Source of the DNA: Eutypa lata
Taxonomy: Eukaryota > Ascomycota > Sordariomycetes > Xylariales > Diatrypaceae
Assembly (NCBI GenBank): GCA_022661535.1
Contig: JAKULF010000007.1
Location: forward strand, 310,001 to 374,000
Length of the DNA stretch: 64,000 bases
Direction: 5' to 3'
In this document: positions 22,419 to 35,225 of the stretch, in pieces
Layout of the letters: each line of letters starts with the position of its first letter
Position numbering within the stretch: position 1 is the first letter of the stretch
Translations under genes and position numbers: made by a program
The notes under the pieces: generated by a model
The model's database searches: none
What the model saw: only the letters and a program-made list of their open reading frames with translations
What the model was told of the DNA's origin: nothing

Positions 22419-24659
22419 GATTGAGATTGTTCGCTTTGAAAGCGTTTTGTGAGTTCCCGACAATAAACAGATAGAAAGGAGTTGCAAGGTCAAATATATA
22501 TTACCACAGCAGAGCCCGACTACCAACATAAGATGGGCAATTGAGGGGAAAGTCCGCAAAAGTGCACAAAGGTATCTCCCCTGATGCAACATTGGACGCG
22601 CACTAAATTTTATGTACTATACCAGGTACATGTAAACGAGCCAGCGCCACTCACGTAGGATTGGTAGGCAGCCTGGCAGCCCAACCTTCCACCATGCCGA
22701 TTGAGGGAATGAGTACCTAGGATTACAGTTGGCTATATAACAAAAGGTCACAAAAGATCACAAAAAGATGGGAGTCATCATACATTAATACCGACAGGTT
22801 GTCAAGGGTGTAGAGTAGCATAGGATCCCTTGGCGTCTAAATTTACACCATTCGACTTGATCACAGGCTTACAATTCCGTCCAATGCCCTATTCATTCAC
22901 GCCAGCCACACCTGGAACATCTCAATACAAAAAGTTCGCAATCGATCAATGGTTTTTCATGTAACATCGTTGACGATGTTATGTTGGTTCTGCTCGCTAA
23001 TATTATCATGCCGATACGGTGATGACAGTTTGTAAATCAGGCAACGAGACTGCCCACCGAGCTGAAGGTGGGATAAGGTGCGCGGTTGTTCTAGGTATAT
23101 TGTACCTATGTCTATTGGCTAAGAGGCATAACCTTTTCAATGTTGGGTACCCTACTTCTGAATAGCAAAGGTTCGCAAAAGATCATTGCTTGAGAGCCTC
23201 CTAGACTCTCGGAATATAAAACTGCCTATGATTCTTCACAGTTTGTAGAATAGAATGGTGTCTAAACCAAACCCTGATTCTCTATCCATACAAGATACCG
23301 CCTACGACTACGAATACAGCTTTTGACAGCTTGAAGTTATATTGCCTCTGCAATCGAGAAAACGTCCGAACAACACTTCAAATGTATGAACAACATTATA
23401 TCCACTCTTTTCCTCGCCGTTAATAGCATATGTTAGTTTAACATTTACTCTTAGATATTCTGTCTATCATGCCCTCGTCTAAAAATAACACCCACGACTA
23501 TGTGGAGGTAGAACGTGGATGGGGTTATCAGAGACGCCAATCTACTACCCGCAGGACCAACCAGGTTACGCCACAGTCTTCAAGCTATATGATGCAACAG
23601 TGGCTGCAGGAGCCTGCACGTGATGGGTCATTCAATGCGGTAAGGGAGGTAAAAACTGCATCAGATAAGACTAAAAAGAATTAAGCTTATAAAGATTAAG
23701 CTCTTATTTTTAAAAGAAGCCGGGAATAACTCGGTTATTTCGATATAAGGTTTAAAATAATTAATTAATAATTAATTATAAATAAATTATTAATAAATAA
23801 TTTAAAAATAAAATAATTTATTATAATTTAAAGAAATTATAATTAAATATTTTTTTAATTTTATTAATAAATAATATATTATTAATATATAATTAATTAT
23901 AAATAAAAATAAATATTAATTAATTAATAAATTGATTTTTTTTATTAATTATTTATAAATTAAAAAAAATAATTAAATAATTAATTAATATAAATTTTAT
24001 TTTAATATAATATTAATTAATTCGATTTTATAAAATATTTTAATTTATTTTTTATTATTTATATAATTTATTATTATTTTATATTTTTAAAATTAATAAT
24101 TATTTATAAAAATATTTTATTAATTATAAATAAAATAATATTATTTTTTTAAACGTATTAATAATTTTAAAAATATATAAATTATTATTTTTGTTTTATT
24201 AATATTAACGAAGGATTTTTAAATGCTTAATTATTATTAAAGGTTTGAAAAGTACATAGTGTTTCTTTTTCCTTCTACTAGCCTGCTTATTTTGTCTACT
24301 AAAGCGACCAAGGCGTCGACCATGAATGGCTGCTAAGCACCCACTCCGACTCCTGGCCACTTGAGCCACGCAAGAAGGTTGCATTGCTACCTTGTTTAGG
24401 TAGTTCTCAAATAAATTTAGGAGTGACACAAATCTCTCCGTAGCAGTGTGGCTTTGCTGACTGAAGAGCAGTAACGCTGCTGCCTACCTACATGGCATTA
24501 TCATAATCTTGGTTGCCTTATCCTACATACATATTTCACTTATTCCTTCTAGAAGGTACGTGGACTATTTTCCTCTACATTTACCTCCTAGATAAGATAT
24601 GGTATCAATTGTCTGTTTGATTTAAGAATAAATATTGAGCTTTTTCCCGACTGTTTAAA
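22419..24659. other. Intergenic region with AT-rich block
   Basis: 2.2 kb between the divergent Clr5 and AAA genes. The middle holds a half-kb AT-rich block. A 71-codon open frame at 23469-23684 (ATG) and a 74-codon frame on the minus strand at 24205-24429 touch the two edges of the block and may be unmutated ends of a repeat; I recognise neither. Confidence 0.5.
23690..24235. repeat. AT-rich, RIP-like block
   Basis: About 540 bp of almost pure A+T, made of TTAATTA and ATAATA words, with sharp borders to normal sequence. Unlike the 41.5-46 kb block it has hardly any CpG. Probably a degraded repeat, but nothing of its type is left. Confidence 0.6.
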
Positions 24660-27029
24660 ATGGAACAGCAAGCCGAAGAGGAGAACAAGGCCCCTGTACG
24701 GGGCCGGCGATGGCGGAAGAGGAAGCGATCGCGAATGCCCCTTGAGAAGCCAGATCCAGCTTCTGAAACTACAAGTCCCCAACCCGATCCTCTTTCTCTC
24801 CTACACCCAACTAGTGAGAGTGATAGCGACGGTGAAGACTGCGAGCTTCAAATCTATGATCAAAGATTTGACGGCAGGAGTGAGAAAGTTACACTCCGGG
24901 CAGGGACACGGTCGCATAATCGACTAGAAAAGGATAAGAATCACCGCGCAGGATTCGTACTTACCCGACACTTCGGACACATGAAAGGACTCCTATTCAC
25001 TGAGTTTGAGATTCGATCACCGTATGCTAAAAGAGCATTCCGAGATGTTATCAAGTCGTATCCTGGAGTCAATATTAACTCCACAGCAGCGATTATCATG
25101 CGCAATGAACCAAAATGCATTTTTCATTATCGGCATCAGCTTGAAGCCTACATTGAAGCATGCGAAGAACCACGTTCCGCAGAGCACGTGAAATTTTGCC
25201 TGGAGTACATGAAGAAAGCTCTGCAAAGCGAAATGAAGACATACAATGCGACTGTGTCCATGCAAACCTCTAACCCCGGATTGGAGTACGAACACTTGTG
25301 GATGGCTTATATACCCGGGACACTTTTGTACCATCAGGATCAAGAGTTTCATATGGTATCACGTTTAAAGACAATGGCCATGGTCCATAAGAAAGACGAA
25401 GACCAACCAGAGTGGGCCATTACGGCGGAGGTACTAGGCTGTGATGGCTATAATATCGGCTATTGTGGTTTCTACGCAACTATTGCTAGATACGACGGAG
25501 TCCGCGCTTTCAACCACTTAGTGACATTTCCGTTCCAGTACCACCCAGATCATGAGGAGATTAAAAAGTCTCTAATTCTGAGAGGGAAAGTGTTCATTTC
25601 GATGGTTGGAGTTCATCATCGCCATTACCGTGGAAAGTTTATGTCCTGTCCAGGACTTATTAACCCCGATGCGTCAATGAAGATGCTACAACCTCTAACG
25701 GTACGTGAAGGTAGATAGAGTAGATGATATCTCTACTAACAATCGCTTAGATAAACGACAGAATTATGATTGATTGTCGGGGATTTCGAGAAAACTGTAG
25801 GAATGCAGGAGTCAGGTTTCTAGAAGGGACTAAGGTCTGCAACACTAACAAGCAGGAACATATGGACATAGGTGACGACGAACTGCTACTATGTTACCAT
25901 TCTTGGCCCGGTTTCTCATTGGGAAATAAGAGATGGGGTTATTTTGATGTCACAAAGGTAAAGGAAGTGGAGTTTAATGACACTGCATTCGATAATCTTC
26001 AACTCGCCGAAAGCAACAAGAGGCTTATGTACTCCCTTGCCAAAATACAGAACGGTGAAGCCCCCAATTTCGATGATATGATCAAAGGAAAGGGGAAGGG
26101 TTTGATCTTTCTACTTCATGGGCCTCCAGGAGTAGGTAAAACATATACAGCAGGTAAGACTTGTCCCACTCTGAACATCTAAAAATATCTAAACCCATAA
26201 TAGAGAGCATTGCCGACTTGACACGGCGGCCATTGTTTACAATGACCTCAGGTCATCTAGCTGGACCACCTCCTCTGGTTGAGATACGTCTAGTCGAGCA
26301 GATCACTCTAGCAACAAGATGGAATGCATTAGTTTTGCTTGATGAAGCAGACGTATTCATGCAAGAAAGGAACTTACAGGACCTAGACAGGAATAGCTTG
26401 GTCTCCAGTGAGTATATGATCCCTCGAAGAAACACAATAGCTGTTGACCAGGTGCAGTATTACTACGCCACCTTGAATACTTTGAGGGGATCATGTTTTT
26501 GACAACGAATCGAGTCGAGACTATTGATAGTGCGTTCAAGTCGCGTATTCATCTTTCCATTGCCTACCCACCCCTGTCGGAAGACTCGAAGCGCATACTC
26601 TGGGAACAGGGACTCACCAGAGCCAACTCCCAGGAACGACCCAGTTGGCTCACTAGGACCGAGCTAGGTCGATTAGCCCGGGCCGACATCAGTGGCAGGG
26701 AAATCAAAAACATCACGAAGATGGCTCATGCGCTAGCTCTCAACGAAAACCGGAGTATTGACAAGGTCGACGTGTCCCAAGGCCTTGAGGCGCTTGAATT
26801 ATTCAATGCCGACTTCATCAAGGACGTCGCTGGACGCCGGGACACAGGAGATACGTCTTCCGATCGTGCTTCGGTGACTATAGAGAGCTTGAGGAAAACA
26901 CAAGCTATATGGGATGGCATCACACATTTCTTCTCGGTAGCTGTACACATGTTCAGTTTTGGTCAGTTGGTTCGGAATGTGATCACGATCTTGATTGTTC
27001 TTGCTGTTCTCGAGATACTTCAAAGGTAG
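24660..27029 (+). CDS. DUF7025-type AAA+ ATPase with C-terminal membrane anchor
   Basis: 739-aa AAA+ protein of the fungal family with an N-terminal DUF7025-like region. Exons 24660-25700, 25751-26153, 26204-26407, 26458-27029; all three introns are 50 nt. Joining restores TYTA-ESIADLTRRPLF and NSLVS-ILLRHLEYFEG. The basic N-terminus (RGRRWRKRKRSR) may be a nuclear signal. The middle holds WMAYIPGTLLYH and IMIDCRGFR. The AAA core has Walker A GPPGVGKT (about 470), Walker B LVLLDEADVF (about 523), sensor 1 LTTNR (about 563) and the arginine-finger region SRIH. Uncommonly, the last 20 residues are one hydrophobic helix (VRNVITILIVLAVLEIL) ending three residues before the stop, so the protein may be tail-anchored. 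The substrate is unknown. A paralogue lies 8 kb downstream and shares the first intron position. Confidence 0.87.
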
Positions 27030-27217
27030 AAAACTGTGGATCGCCATCACGATGGCTGAAGTTTCCTATTGATGTATACTTGTCTAACTTTTCCCATCTT
27101 GGCTTCATTTGAGACCCCCCATCACAAGCCCCCCTTTTACTTTTGTTTAGCACATCAGACTGTCTACCGTAATCAAATATTTACAATTTTCACCTTTCCC
27201 GTCCGAACTGTAGACTT

Positions 27218-29157
27218 TTAAAGCACATATCTAAAGTTAGGACCATAGTTCTCCAAAGCAGTGTCTTCTGGCTTTGAACTAGTTCTGTCCTTTGCGATAG
27301 CACCGTATTTGCGGTCGAGCTTGGAGTTCTCCCATACTAGGAGTTGACGCTGCGCAAGAGCGAGGATAGCCGAGAAGAACATGAAGGCGGCGCAGATACT
27401 CATCCCCTCAATGTATCTGGGACCCTGCCGAGAAGGGAAGACATTGGTCCCTAGGAATGGTCCACACTGGCCGACGAGGTTGATGAGAACGATGGACATC
27501 CCACGTCTCGCATCGCTGCCTTGGTTATCTAAGGGAAATTGTCAATACTTGATGCAGGGCTTCTGGCAGAAAGAAGGTGTTGGTTAGGTTGGAGCAGAGA
27601 AAACTAAGCTATAACCAGGGGAAGTGGTAGAAAGTGGCAAAACTAATACAGGGCGGGTGCGTCACATGCTGACCACACAACAATACTTGTCTAGGCCTCT
27701 CTTGAAGCTCCAATTGGTATAGTAGGGGATACTTACTCAAAGTCAATCCAAGGATATTAGGGATGGTAGAGAAGACTCCAGCCGAAGCCAAGAAGGTAGC
27801 AAAATAGCGGACCCCGATGGTCTCAACAGTAGCTAGAATAATGTAGCCGATCCCTCCAATAGCCGAGGTGATGACAAGGACAAGGCACCGCTGCTGGGTC
27901 TTATCCGCGATCCAAGTTGTGATCAAGGCGAATAAGAAAGCCGCGAAAGACGGAGGGGCAGACAACCCCTGGGCATTGATCGCAGTGTACCCCATGTCTT
28001 TGAGGATGGTCGGCAGGAAGACAGGCAGACTGGAGTAGCTGACGTTGCCGCAGAAGTACATGAGTCCACACATCCACGCCTTCAAGTCGACCAGGACAGG
28101 AACGATATCCTTGAGCTTGAATGTACCGACCCTGGCATTTGCGTCGGTCCCAACTTGATGCATGGCCCTCGATCTGACGATGTCCTTCTCTTCCGAGCTT
28201 AGGAACCTCGCCTTCTCCGGAGAGTCGGGTATGAAGAAGAAGGCGACAGTGGCCATGAGTACAGTCGGCAGGCCTTCAACGAGGAACAGGAGACGCCAGT
28301 TTGTGAGGTGCGAGTGTCCGCTGGTGATGCCGTAGGCCAGGGCACCTGCGAATGTTGAAGCTAATGGGGCGGCAGACGCAAAGATGCCGCAACGGAAGCC
28401 GATCTCATGTCGAAGGTAGAAGAATGAAAGTAGGTAGATGATCCCCGGTCTAGTCCAGTCAATATGGAAGCACAATGGGAGAATATATACTTTGAGAAGG
28501 TAGTTGAATGGCCTACCCATAGCAAGCTTCGAAGATACCAAGCAGGAACCTCAGAGCCATCATGCCGCCCCAGTTCTGGGCGGCAGATTGTACCGTTGCG
28601 ATCAAGCCCCTTTCCAAGCCATGTCAGATGGAACACGTAAAGCCAACAAATGCCACGGACAGGGTTATATTTTTGCTTACCAGCTGAACACGACAACTGT
28701 GCCGACGATGTGCGGAGGAAAGACTTTCCATAGCAGCACCCCGAACTCAGCAATGACGTAGGTAATGTAGAAAATGTTAAGCAGCCATTGGTATCGGTCG
28801 CTATTGAGCTCGAGCTCATCGCCCATACCCGCGATCTTGGCGTTCCCTATGTTGGACCTGTCCAGGAAGGCCAGCATGTCTTGGCATTGGGGACAGGGAT
28901 TTTGTTAGCAACGTGGTTTAATAGTGGAGACACTTTCTTCCATCAACAATATCAGAACGACAATGAGCCACGTGCGTGAACTCACATAGTACGAAGAAGA
29001 TCGTCATCAGGTTCCAATCTAGCTTCCGGACGACGCGAGCCTCGTCCCGGCGGGTGTAAGTTGCAAGGCCGCCATCTCGAGGATCGCCAGACCCTTCTAG
29101 GACTGCGGGTTCATCGCCCTCTAAACTAGAGGTCGTCTTCTCGTCGAACATGGCCAT
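27218..29157 (-). CDS. MFS transporter, allantoate permease / anion:cation symporter type
   Basis: 495-aa plasma-membrane permease of the Dal5-like family, which imports organic anions such as allantoate, nicotinate or dipeptides. Five exons: 29157-28986, 28879-28681, 28609-28517, 28449-27737, 27528-27218. Typical blocks are LDWNLMTIFFVL, the motif LAFLDRSNIGNAKIAGM after the first intron, GGMMALRFLLGIFEACYGPG over the third, and NNQGSDARRGMSIVLINLVGQCGPFLG near the end. Twelve hydrophobic segments are expected and fit. The last intron (27736-27529) is about 208 nt, much longer than the others, and the joined sequence LGLTL-NNQGSD lacks the two to four residues, usually with a Trp, present in relatives, so a micro-exon may be hidden there. 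The 3' end lies 188 bases from the 3' end of the AAA gene. Confidence 0.88.
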
Positions 29158-30681
29158 TCGAATGGCTCAGGGGGAAACAGAGGCTTGGCACTATGCGGTA
29201 TGTAACCTTCTGAGACAGGAGGGCAGGCAGAGGAAATCTGAAGAGGGAAGGCGGGTTTTAAGAGGAGAGACTGGGTGAGGGTCGGGTGTAATAGGTAAAG
29301 TACCTAGGCATGGAGAATCACCGAATGAAGAACATGAGAATGATGGCATGCAGTGCAGTTCACAAGTACAACAATAACGTGCTCATTAATTATAACTGGA
29401 AATCGCCCTTGCTATGTATTAAGTAATATATCACTCTCGTCTTGTGTGAATCATCTGCGTTACACGTATAAAGGGCAACGAGGTTTTTAGGTTGCCGGCC
29501 TCGGAGAATGTGGGTGGGTTCTCTTTATCCCGCTAAACTACATTACTCTTGCCTGCCCTAGTCGTCTCCAACTTGGAAAGCTTAAACTAACCTAACCTCC
29601 GACATACCTACATGTAGTCATGGTGATATGTGATGGGAATACTCGCATTAAGCCCGAAGCATGTCAGCAACTAGCCTCTAGTAGGTATGTTTACGAATTG
29701 GGGTATTGAGTGCATTTACACATTTTCCCTTTTCAACAATTTTCAGGCTGCATATATTGGAGTGCATCCATGTAAGTAAGTATGTACATGCAGTGGAACG
29801 TCAGTATTCCCGACCGTTCTATATCAGCATGTAACATTCCTATCCAATTATGTCGAGCCTTGCCCCCCCCCTCGCTTCCGATGCGCCCGGCCCACTATCG
29901 ACTGGATGAGAACTAATCCGGCACGCCGGTCACCGATTAATATATGAGAATAGATTATCACGAAAACCAAATCTGCCCCTCTGCCCCTGTTCTGTGGAAG
30001 GATGGAAATGAAAATGCAGTTATGATGCAGTTCCGTCAACGTCATCTTTTGCCTAAGATCGCTCGCTACGAAATAGACACCTCGGTGGATGGGATTTGCA
30101 TAACAGCCTACTTGAAAGTGCATGTCAGGTTTCACCAGTCGTCTATGGCTGTGGCTATATATATATACTCATCACCTTACATCAATTCCAGCACATCTAC
30201 AATAAATTGCCTACTGCCCTACCTCCCTAGCCGCATTGTAATATATGATGTGACGTGCTACCATGTGCCCAATGTTACAGCGGGAGTTGCCCGACTAATT
30301 ACTTCAGCGTGATACGTACGTACACTTCAACTCGCACTGCCGAATATGTTCTCAATTCCTTGGTATTTTCTTGGGTCTCTTTATTGACAGCAGACGACTA
30401 CTTACTGCCACCCTCCATCCCATCAGCCTTCGTCACTTACCGAAAGTAGGCATATATGTACAATTACTTACATAACATAGCACGATTGATCAAGTGTTCT
30501 CGAATGCCGCCAACGCCAATGCGTGTGGTGTTCTTATCACCTAGGTAGGGTTTGGTGCTTACATTTAATGGCCAGTCGGCAAACCCGGACGCGTTAGGAT
30601 TTGTGATTGTCTCACCTCCTGCTCTTTTCTACGAAGTCTGACCCCCACACTACGGTCAGTACGCAGGGAGCGAAATGCACC
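29158..30681. other. Divergent intergenic region
   Basis: 1.5 kb between the starts of the MFS and PTH11-like genes, with a C8 run near 29865 and a TA run near 30159. No gene recognised. Confidence 0.55.
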
Positions 30682-32187
30682 ATGTCAGAACTCTCGCTCA
30701 ACCCACACCAAAAGGCGCATTTCAACGACACCAAACAGCCTGAGCTCTGGGGCTGTTTGATCGCTTTTCTCGTCATCAACGACGTGGTCATCGCTGGCCG
30801 GCTATGGGGAACGTGGAGATCTATAGGGAATCGTTCGCGCGTAATCGCCGAAGATGTCTTGATCGTTTTGAGCGGTGTCAGTCCTGATCTCTTTCTTCCG
30901 TGTCTACATGTCGGAGATACCTAGTCCTAACGTTGGCATGTAGATCTTCGTCAATGTTATCATAGCGAATCTGATGGTGGCAACACACTACGGGCTCGGC
31001 CTTCACATATACACTGTCAATTCCCGAGATCCCGATTACCCGTCGAACCTATCTAAGACCTTCATGGTTCGTAAAGTTTGAAATTTTGCTTGACGCTTGA
31101 TAAACACGGCTGACCATGTCAAATGAGAAAAGCATATCTGGATAACCATGGTCTTGATGAGTGGCTTCTTCGTCTGCATTAAGATGACACTGCTCTTCTT
31201 CTACAAGCGGCTCTTCCTAGTGGCGAACAACTCCCGGCTGCGCATATTCTGGTGGGCCAACTTTATCTACGTCGTCGTCTGGTTCTTCGGCAGTACAAGC
31301 TTCTACCTCTTCCAATGCAAGCCCGTTCAGTGGTACTTCATCCAATACTTTGAGCGGTTCCCGAACAAGCCCGTCCCTGGCGGCATGACGGGCCAGTGCG
31401 ACGCCACGACCGTTCACCACGTTGCGCTGCCGTTGGTCTTCAGTCTCATATCGGATTTCAGTCTCCTGCTCTTGCCAATTTGGGCCATATCCAAGTTAAG
31501 ACTCAACAAGAGCAAGAAGCGTGGTCTCATGGCTGTCTTCGGCATCGGGCTGATTGCATGCTTCCTTGAATTCGCTCGGGTGTTGATACTTGTCATTCAT
31601 ACTGATGATAAGGACGATCCAAGCTGTAAGGAAATATCCCATCACCACCTAGCCTCCTTAAGAGATTGCAATACGCTTGCTGATTGATGACGATAGATGG
31701 TGTCGCCATTTTCTTGATCCTTACTGCTGCTGAAGAGACTACAGCGATAGTGTGTGCCTGTCTACCCATAATTGTACCCCAGTTGGTCAAAATATTCAGG
31801 AGCAAGGCCAGCCACAGCTATGTCTACGACACGAACGCAGGCCAGGGATCATCTGGAAGGCGGAGTGCCCGTGGCTTCAGGCGCGTCGCTAGCTTGAACC
31901 ACATGTGGACCATACCTACTACTCTGGATGCCTCGAAGATCGAATATGTCCATGGCGACGATGTCTCCTTCAGACGTGTCCAGATCTCAACAAACAATAC
32001 CACCTTGAGAAGTAAAGATCGAGAATATAGCGCCAGAGTCGGAGACCTTGAGACTCAGCCTCCATACTTAGCACGGATATCCCATTCTATTGACCAAGTC
32101 CGCTCTCAAGGCGTGGAAGGTATACTAACGGCAGGCGATATACATGTGCGCACTGACATCCAAGTTGAGGTAGATTCTGCTGTCTAA
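30682..32187 (+). CDS. PTH11-like seven-transmembrane (fungal rhodopsin domain) protein
   Basis: 436-aa integral membrane protein of the fungal rhodopsin-domain class that includes the PTH11-like receptors. Exons 30682-30876, 30944-31070, 31128-31625 and 31697-32187. I chose the GTAAAG donor at 31071 with the GAG... acceptor at 31127 because it keeps frame and a CTGAC branch site lies 17 nt before it. Seven hydrophobic helices: CLIAFLVINDVVIAG, IFVNVIIANLMVATHY, VLMSGFFVCIKMTLLFFYKRLF, FIYVVVWFFGSTSFYLF, VALPLVFSLISDFSLLLLPIW, LMAVFGIGLIACFLEFARVLIL and VAIFLILTAAEETTAIVCACLPII. The conserved QCDA-type loop (GQCDATTVHH) before helix five is present. The N-terminus lacks a CFEM domain. The C-terminal tail is polar and Ser-rich. 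Ligand unknown. Confidence 0.85.
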
Positions 32188-32642
32188 GCGACACTAGGTA
32201 GCTAAGGTAGCTAGTATTGGAAACAGAAACATAACGAAGTGATTACTATTGTACTCCTATTCTTCTGTCGCAGAGGCATAACACTTGTAATGAATATTAC
32301 TACGTCCCCTACAAACTCGGACGTTTGCAGTGGCCGTCAATGGGCGTTTGCAGAAGGCTTTACTGTCTTTCAGAACGGACTTTGGACATTATGTATTCGT
32401 AGTTGTTTAATTGATATCCTGAATCTTCTTATTTCTCAATGGTAGAACAAGGGCGCATCCGCCATTGCCGCTACAATACCATCCCATGAAACGGTAAATC
32501 TGCGGTGTCCACAATAAGTAGTTTTCTTGACTACTTTGATTCTATAGTAGCTCCTCAGTGAAAATACAAGATTAAATTAAACCGAAGAAGAGGGAAAAAA
32601 GAAAAGAAAGACAGAAAGAAAGGGCTTGCTCATGAGACGTAA
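32188..32642. other. Tail-to-tail intergenic region
   Basis: 455 bases between convergent genes, with a purine-rich run (GAAGAGGGAAAAAAG...) near 32585-32625. No gene. Confidence 0.6.
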
Positions 32643-34622
32643 CTATCGTAATCTTCGCCCCTGTACCCTCTCATTAGGTCCTCTATTTCTTGGGAAGACA
32701 CGTGTGTTTACTGCACTCTGAATTGCTTTGCCCTGTGGCCGTTTCGAACCCATTGCCCTAACTACAATCGTAGACTCTGAGGCATCTCGAGGCAGGAGTT
32801 TAATCCAATCTGCTTCGTAGGCAAGCAAGATGATTTTGACTTTTGTCATCATGGGCGTTTCTTGGAGCATGCATCTCAACTCCTGGATGAAGTTAAACCC
32901 AGTCTGGCTCTGTAGCGAGGAACGGACTGTTGCCAGGTCTACAACAAAATAGATCTGTCCTCCGAGATTTGCAACCACTTGTTTGAACAATCCAAACCAT
33001 TCGGCTTGTGTTTGCAACGTTTGGAATTGCGAGTGGCGTAGTGCTATTTGACTTTCGGTTTGGACAGAACTACTCAGACGTAGAGCTTGGCACATGAGAT
33101 GCTTCATTAGGTCGATATCAGTCAGAGTCGAGCTTGTTCTCGTTTTATTAGCGCCTGCCAATGCCCAGACTGTTGGGACTCTGGAAGTAGCTAAAGCTTG
33201 GATTGCGTCGATGCTGAAATCATGCATTGCCGAACGCAGTGTAAAGGGGCCTTTGAGGATTACCATGTTCGACGTGGAACTGGAAGAGAGCTTCATAAGG
33301 TTTGGGGACAGCCAAAATTGATTCGTCGAGGGTTTCATGCCCATTCCGAACGCTCTTCGCCTGCGGAAGAAGAGGTGATGCTTATAACATTGGTTAGGGT
33401 CGTCCAATGCTAGTGGGAATGATGACAAGACCTGTGACAGCTGCAGCTGTGACAGTTGTTGGTTTGTATCTAGTTGGGCACTCGTGTGGATGGAGTGGAT
33501 TGCTATATTATCAACAGCATATATCGCTATAGACTTGAAGGAGACCAGTATACTACTGGTATACCTACTCTCCATCCTGTTTAGCATATCATTAATCGTC
33601 AATCCGGACTTTTGTAACAATGAAATGACCAAGTCGAGCTTCTTTTCCTGCCCCCTACCCGCAGATTCCAACCTAGATATGGCATGAGTGAGACTATCCA
33701 GCTGACTTGTTCGGTCTTCATCTGAAGCCTCCAGTGTCGATATAACCTCTTGTAGTTTGGCACTCTGGGTTTCGTGCATAACGTGGATCCTAGCCTGTGA
33801 GCCAACAGCAGCAAGTTCAATGATGTTGGTCGAGCAATCCGTAATCCGTTCTAGTAGATCACGATAGCGGAGCTCGTGTGGTCGTGTAACGCTGTGGTAA
33901 AAGTGGCGGAACTTGGATTCATTGCACGGCCCATGTGCCATGAGGAGAAATTCGAGGATAAAAGCATACAGATTCTCAACCGCGAGTCGCATTGCTTGTG
34001 TTGGATAAAGAATAGAGACAATCTTGACCCGCGGAAGCCGCCTTGCAACCTGGTAAATTGACTTCGCCAACAATTTCAGTGTTTCTCCATGGTTTTGCAC
34101 ACTCTTCGGTTGTGAATTAACGAGTTAACCCTACCAATTATACGCATCCATAAAAGGTCATATACTCACAATAAACAGAAGCTTCATGGTACCCCAGACA
34201 AGAGCTACATATTCTGGATGATGTTGTATAAAAACATCAAGCACTATCGCATAATGACAAATTGATTCGGAAGCTTTTTGTAGCCATTTTCTGGGTTTCG
34301 AGAATTCGCGCTTAGCCTCATACTTAGCCAGTGATTCAAATACTATCTGCTGAACATATTCAATACAAGAGGAGCTGGTTACAAAAGCCTTCTCGTTGGT
34401 GTCTAGACTGTTGCTCTGCTCAAAGTGTAGTTTGGCGCTTTCGAATGCCTCATTAGCAACTGCTCTGCTGTGATTAATACCTTGATCATCGTTGATACTC
34501 GTGTTGTCATCTGCTAATATTAGCTTTATATGTATCGATTTAGACTTCATATGTCACTTACGATCACCCCTCCTTTTGTACCAAGGGTAAAAGATTGCAT
34601 TATGGCCTATACTATGGTCCAT
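32643..34622 (-). CDS. DUF7708-domain protein with degenerate NTPase-like C-terminus
   Basis: 621-aa protein from exons 34622-34562, 34513-34170 and 34103-32643; introns of 48 and 66 nt with GTAAGT and GTGAGT donors. The first exon (MDHSIGHNAIFYPWYK) is short, and I included it because it gives a better start than the internal ATG at 34550. The DUF7708 signature is RKWLQKASESICHYAIVLDV, then HHPEYVALVWGTMKLLFI and VQNHGETLKLLAKSIYQVARRLPRV across the second intron. A coiled-coil segment follows (LQEVISTLEASDEDRTSQL). The C-terminal half resembles the NACHT/STAND region of fungal NLR proteins but the P-loop place reads VILKGPFTLRSAM, without GxxxxGK[ST], while a Walker B-like IYFVVDLATV remains. 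It is head to head with the second AAA gene. I infer a recognition role. Confidence 0.8.
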
Positions 34623-35225
34623 CTGCTCGTGAAAGTATCTAAGCTGTAGTTTTGCGGATTTTTATTGATTATCTAACAGAGAATGGTGAGGTCATGGAAC
34701 ATCAATTTCGGTGAATAAATAAGCAGTGGCTGGGTGAGCAGCCTGCCATGGCTATGCGTCGGATGCATGATTCTGATTTGATATATAGATCTCGATGCTG
34801 TTTATAGTGGCTTGCCATCATACCCCACCCCGCTTTTAACTTTTTTTCTAAGCATCTTCATAAGTTATATGCCAGTATCGAAAACGGCTTTTCAGTGAGT
34901 ACAATCGCTCGGAACCCATAACGCTTACATGCTATCGATTAACTGTAACGGACCATTACATCAGGAGCCCGCTGTAAAACTGGCAAACGTACCCATCGAT
35001 ATCAATAATCGTACCACGTTTCCAATAACCAAAGTATTGAACCGACCATATCAAGGCTCGAAAGAAGACTACAACCCTAATCCAACATTGCATACGATGT
35101 AGACATGCCGCCTATTACTCTCAGAGACAGACATAAAGACATATCCTTGGTCATCTAGCCAAGGCAGGCCTTTTCATACACAAAAAGCCTACTGAAAAGT
35201 AACTACATATAAAGTCAAAATATAA
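34623..35225. promoter_or_regulatory. Bidirectional promoter region of the DUF7708 / AAA pair
   Basis: 603 bases between two divergent starts. No repeat or clear TATA at a convincing distance; the sequence directly before the AAA ATG (ACATATAAAGTCAAAATATAA) is AT-rich. No gene inside. Confidence 0.5.

Noticed and set aside
29944..30312. 122-codon frame in the MFS/PTH11-like intergenic region
   Set aside because: No domain, no codon preference, overlaps another equally long antisense frame.
30877..30943. Lack of an intron in the PTH11-like gene at the non-consensus GTCAGT donor
   Set aside because: Reading through gives a stop after a few codons, while splicing restores the second helix in frame.
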